From Candidatus Dormiibacterota bacterium (GTDB lineage Bacteria > Chloroflexota > Dormibacteria > Aeolococcales > Aeolococcaceae), in NCBI GenBank assembly GCA_003135255.1, contig PLAX01000203.1, positions 1 through 6,371 on the forward strand: a DNA stretch of 6,371 nucleotides, written 5' to 3'. The position numbers and the translations under genes are program-made. This document shows, piece by piece, positions 5,106 to 6,371 of the stretch. The notes below the pieces were generated by a model, which was not told the origin of the DNA, did not search any database, and worked only from the letters and a program-made list of their open reading frames with translations. Within the stretch, counting starts at the first letter, position 1. Every line of letters begins with the position of its first letter.

Positions 5106-5471
5106 ATGGACGACCTCTACAGCGAGCATTCCGACACGACCGGCGAACAGCAGGTTTCCTGGCTCGACGTCCCCGCGCACGCCCCCGTCATCGCCAGTGA
5201 CGGCACGGAGGTGGGTCACGTCCTCGAGGTGGCGGCACTCGCCAGCGAGGACATCTTCCACGGCATCGTCTTTGCCCACAGCGCCCACGGGCATCCCTGT
5301 CTGGCACCGGCGTCGGACATCGCCCGCATCACCGACAGGGCGGTCTACCTCTCCGTGGACACGGCCGCGGCAGGCGCCTACGGCGAGTTCCAGCAGCTGC
5401 ACGTCTCGCGGCTCGGCCTGCGCGGCATCTCCCGCTGGAAGCACCTCGGCTGGAAGGAGTCGTCCGAGTAG
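5106..5471 (+). CDS. PRC-barrel domain protein
   Basis: A 121-residue cytoplasmic protein without signal peptide or membrane segment. After a polar N-terminus (1-17), residues 18-85 form a PRC-barrel: SWLDVPAHAPVIASDGTEVG (18-37) gives the first strands with the typical Asp-Gly turn, HVLEVAALASEDIFHGIVFA (38-57) the middle strands, and DRAVYLSVD (77-85) the last strand. The C-terminal 30 residues are basic and aromatic (LHVSRLGLRGISRWKHLGWK). PRC-barrels occur in photosynthetic reaction centre H subunits, in RimM of 16S rRNA maturation, and in many small stress- or sporulation-linked proteins; this one lacks the RimM N-terminal domain, so it is not RimM. It probably acts by protein binding. 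The ATG is preceded only by a weak GGGAAG and lies 8 nt after a -10-like CATAGT, so it may be (nearly) leaderless. It is monocistronic between a divergent glycosyltransferase and a convergent lipoprotein gene. Confidence 0.82.
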   Translation: MDDLYSEHSDTTGEQQVSWLDVPAHAPVIASDGTEVGHVLEVAALASEDIFHGIVFAHSAHGHPCLAPASDIARITDRAVYLSVDTAAAGAYGEFQQLHVSRLGLRGISRWKHLGWKESSE

Positions 5472-5481
5472 GGGTTCGTCC

Positions 5482-5502
5482 CGCGGCGATCAGAGAGCCG
5501 CG
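5482..5502. terminator. possible short hairpin between the convergent PRC and lipoprotein genes
   Basis: CGCGGC (5482-5487) and GCCGCG (5497-5502) form a perfect 6-bp stem with a 9-nt loop that contains the lipoprotein stop codon. It sits 10 nt after the PRC stop. There is no T-tract, so terminator function is weakly supported and chance is possible in G/C-rich DNA. Confidence 0.3.
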
Positions 5503-6371
5503 CCGGACCCCATGCCCATCATCCCCGACCATCCGCCGCCCGAGGGAAGCGTGGAGGTGGCAACCGGCTTGGTGACGGTCACCGCGGCGCCGTAGTCCGA
5601 GACGTCGAATCCCAGGCTGAGGCTCACCCCCAGCGTTCCCGTGGGCAGCGACGCCGACCCGGACGAGGGCGCGAGCAGGCTGCCGAGCGCGGAGGCCGCC
5701 GCGCCGACGTCCACGGAGAGCGACCCAGAGAGGGTCCCGCGCACCAGGCTCCCGTCCCGTGTGCTGAGCCAGAGGTCCACCGATCCGCTGCCGGTCACAT
5801 AGGGTGCCAGCATGGCGAGCACCGGGGCGAGCTGGGTGCTCCCGGTGGCGCTGCCGCCCAGGGCCTGGGCCAGCTTCTCGAGGGCCGGGAGGGTGATCGA
5901 GGCGGAGTAGCGCTCGGTGCTCACACCGCTGACGGTGGCGGGGCCCTGGTCCTGGAAGCTCAGCGCCGCGACCGCGGTGGTCAGGTCGGTGGAGCTGATG
6001 CCGGCGCTGGAGGGAAGCGTGCCGGAGACCTCCGCGTATCCGCCGCCATCCTGGCTGACGTAGCCGTGGCCGTCGTACTCGACCAGGCTCACGCTGCTGC
6101 TGCCGGCGCTCGCCGTGAGCTGGCGGCGCGCGCTGCTCTCCTGCTTCAGCTGCCCCGTCGCGGAGCCTCCGCTCCCGACCTGGCCGAGCGCGCTCTGGAT
6201 CGACGCCGGGAGACCGCTGAGGCTCGCCGCGTTCAGGGTGAGCTGGCCGGTGAAGCTCGCCTGCAGCGGCGTGGTCTGCACCGCCTGGAGGGCCGCGGCG
6301 ACGGCCTGGTCCGGCGTCTCGGCGGTGAGGACCGCTCCGGGACCGCAGGCGGCCGCGAGCAGGGCGGCGGC
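5490..6371 (-). CDS. LprG/LppX-like secreted lipoprotein (N-terminus outside window)
   Basis: The frame stays open to the window edge, so the true start lies beyond 6371; the GTG at 6281 is internal. The first visible residues are AAALLAAACGPGAVLTAETP, the end of a signal peptide with a lipobox whose Cys codon is at 6345-6347, so the mature protein should be lipid-anchored on the outer face of the membrane. Then come PDQAVAAAL and a Ser/Thr/Gly-rich beta protein. Several stretches resemble the LppX_LprAFG family, half-barrels that carry glycolipids or acylglycerols across the envelope: VEYDGHGYVSQDGGGYAEVS, the LSFQDQGPATVSGVSTERYS region, VDLWLSTRDGSLVRG, and the closing DVSDYGAAVTVTKP, which parallels the family's final strand. 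The tail ends in a Gly/Met-rich GMMGMGSGAAL. It converges on the PRC gene with an 18-bp gap. Lipid carriage is inferred from family resemblance; a different LolA-like role cannot be excluded. Confidence 0.8.
   Translation of the reverse strand, partial: AAALLAAACGPGAVLTAETPDQAVAAALQAVQTTPLQASFTGQLTLNAASLSGLPASIQSALGQVGSGGSATGQLKQESSARRQLTASAGSSSVSLVEYDGHGYVSQDGGGYAEVSGTLPSSAGISSTDLTTAVAALSFQDQGPATVSGVSTERYSASITLPALEKLAQALGGSATGSTQLAPVLAMLAPYVTGSGSVDLWLSTRDGSLVRGTLSGSLSVDVGAAASALGSLLAPSSGSASLPTGTLGVSLSLGFDVSDYGAAVTVTKPVATSTLPSGGGWSGMMGMGSGAAL

Noticed and set aside
4286..5200. Plus-strand open frame of 304 codons opposite the glycosyltransferase
   Set aside because: His/Gln/Gly/Glu-rich antisense of a membrane protein, with no domain. 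It also crosses the PRC gene start in another frame.

Overview
The window is GC-rich (about 70% by eye), with dense genes, strong G/C preference at third codon positions, and GTG and TTG starts. The protein types are an LmbE/PIG-L deacetylase, an actinobacterial-style winged-helix regulator, a Pro/Ser/Thr-stalk surface protein, a GT-C membrane glycosyltransferase, a PRC-barrel protein and an LprG/LppX-like lipoprotein. They point to a Gram-positive-type, high-GC lineage such as Actinomycetota, Dormibacterota or a relative. This placement is inference; there is no rRNA or other phylogenetic marker. No mobile element, tRNA, rRNA or CRISPR array was seen.

Layout, left to right. (1) 1-459 (+): C-terminal part of a PIG-L deacetylase whose 5' end lies outside the window. 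(2) 480-791 (-): a small winged-helix DNA-binding protein, convergent with the first gene. (3) 930-1763 (-): a two-gene unit. It encodes a 60-residue tail-anchored membrane miniprotein (TTG start set by a clear Shine-Dalgarno) and, 3 nt downstream, a membrane-anchored protein with a long P/S/T stalk and a four-cysteine outer domain of unknown function. (4) 1764-1920: divergent intergenic region with a near-consensus promoter (TTGCCA, 17 bp, TATAAT) that would start the marR transcript at or within 2 nt of its ATG, and a TTGCC-A-GGCAA palindrome covering the -35. (5) 1921-3746 (+): a MarR regulator coupled by an ATGA overlap to an MFS_3-type exporter. (6) 3479-5020 (-): a polytopic GT-C/GT87-like glycosyltransferase, convergent with the exporter and overlapping it by 268 bp. 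A 14-bp perfect palindrome inside a larger dyad sits within the overlap. (7) 5106-5471 (+): a PRC-barrel protein behind a G-quadruplex-type G-tract array and a -10-like element very close to its ATG. (8) 5490-6371 (-): an LprG/LppX-like lipoprotein that runs out of the window.

How the genes fit together: marR-MFS looks like a self-contained, ligand-responsive efflux operon. The GT-C enzyme, the lipoprotein and the two-gene membrane/surface unit all concern the cell envelope, but nothing proves they act in one pathway. The most unusual features are the miniprotein/stalk-protein pair, the deep convergent overlap with its central palindrome, the apparently leaderless marR promoter, and the G-tract array between the glycosyltransferase and PRC genes. 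No clearly new defence or mobile system was found.
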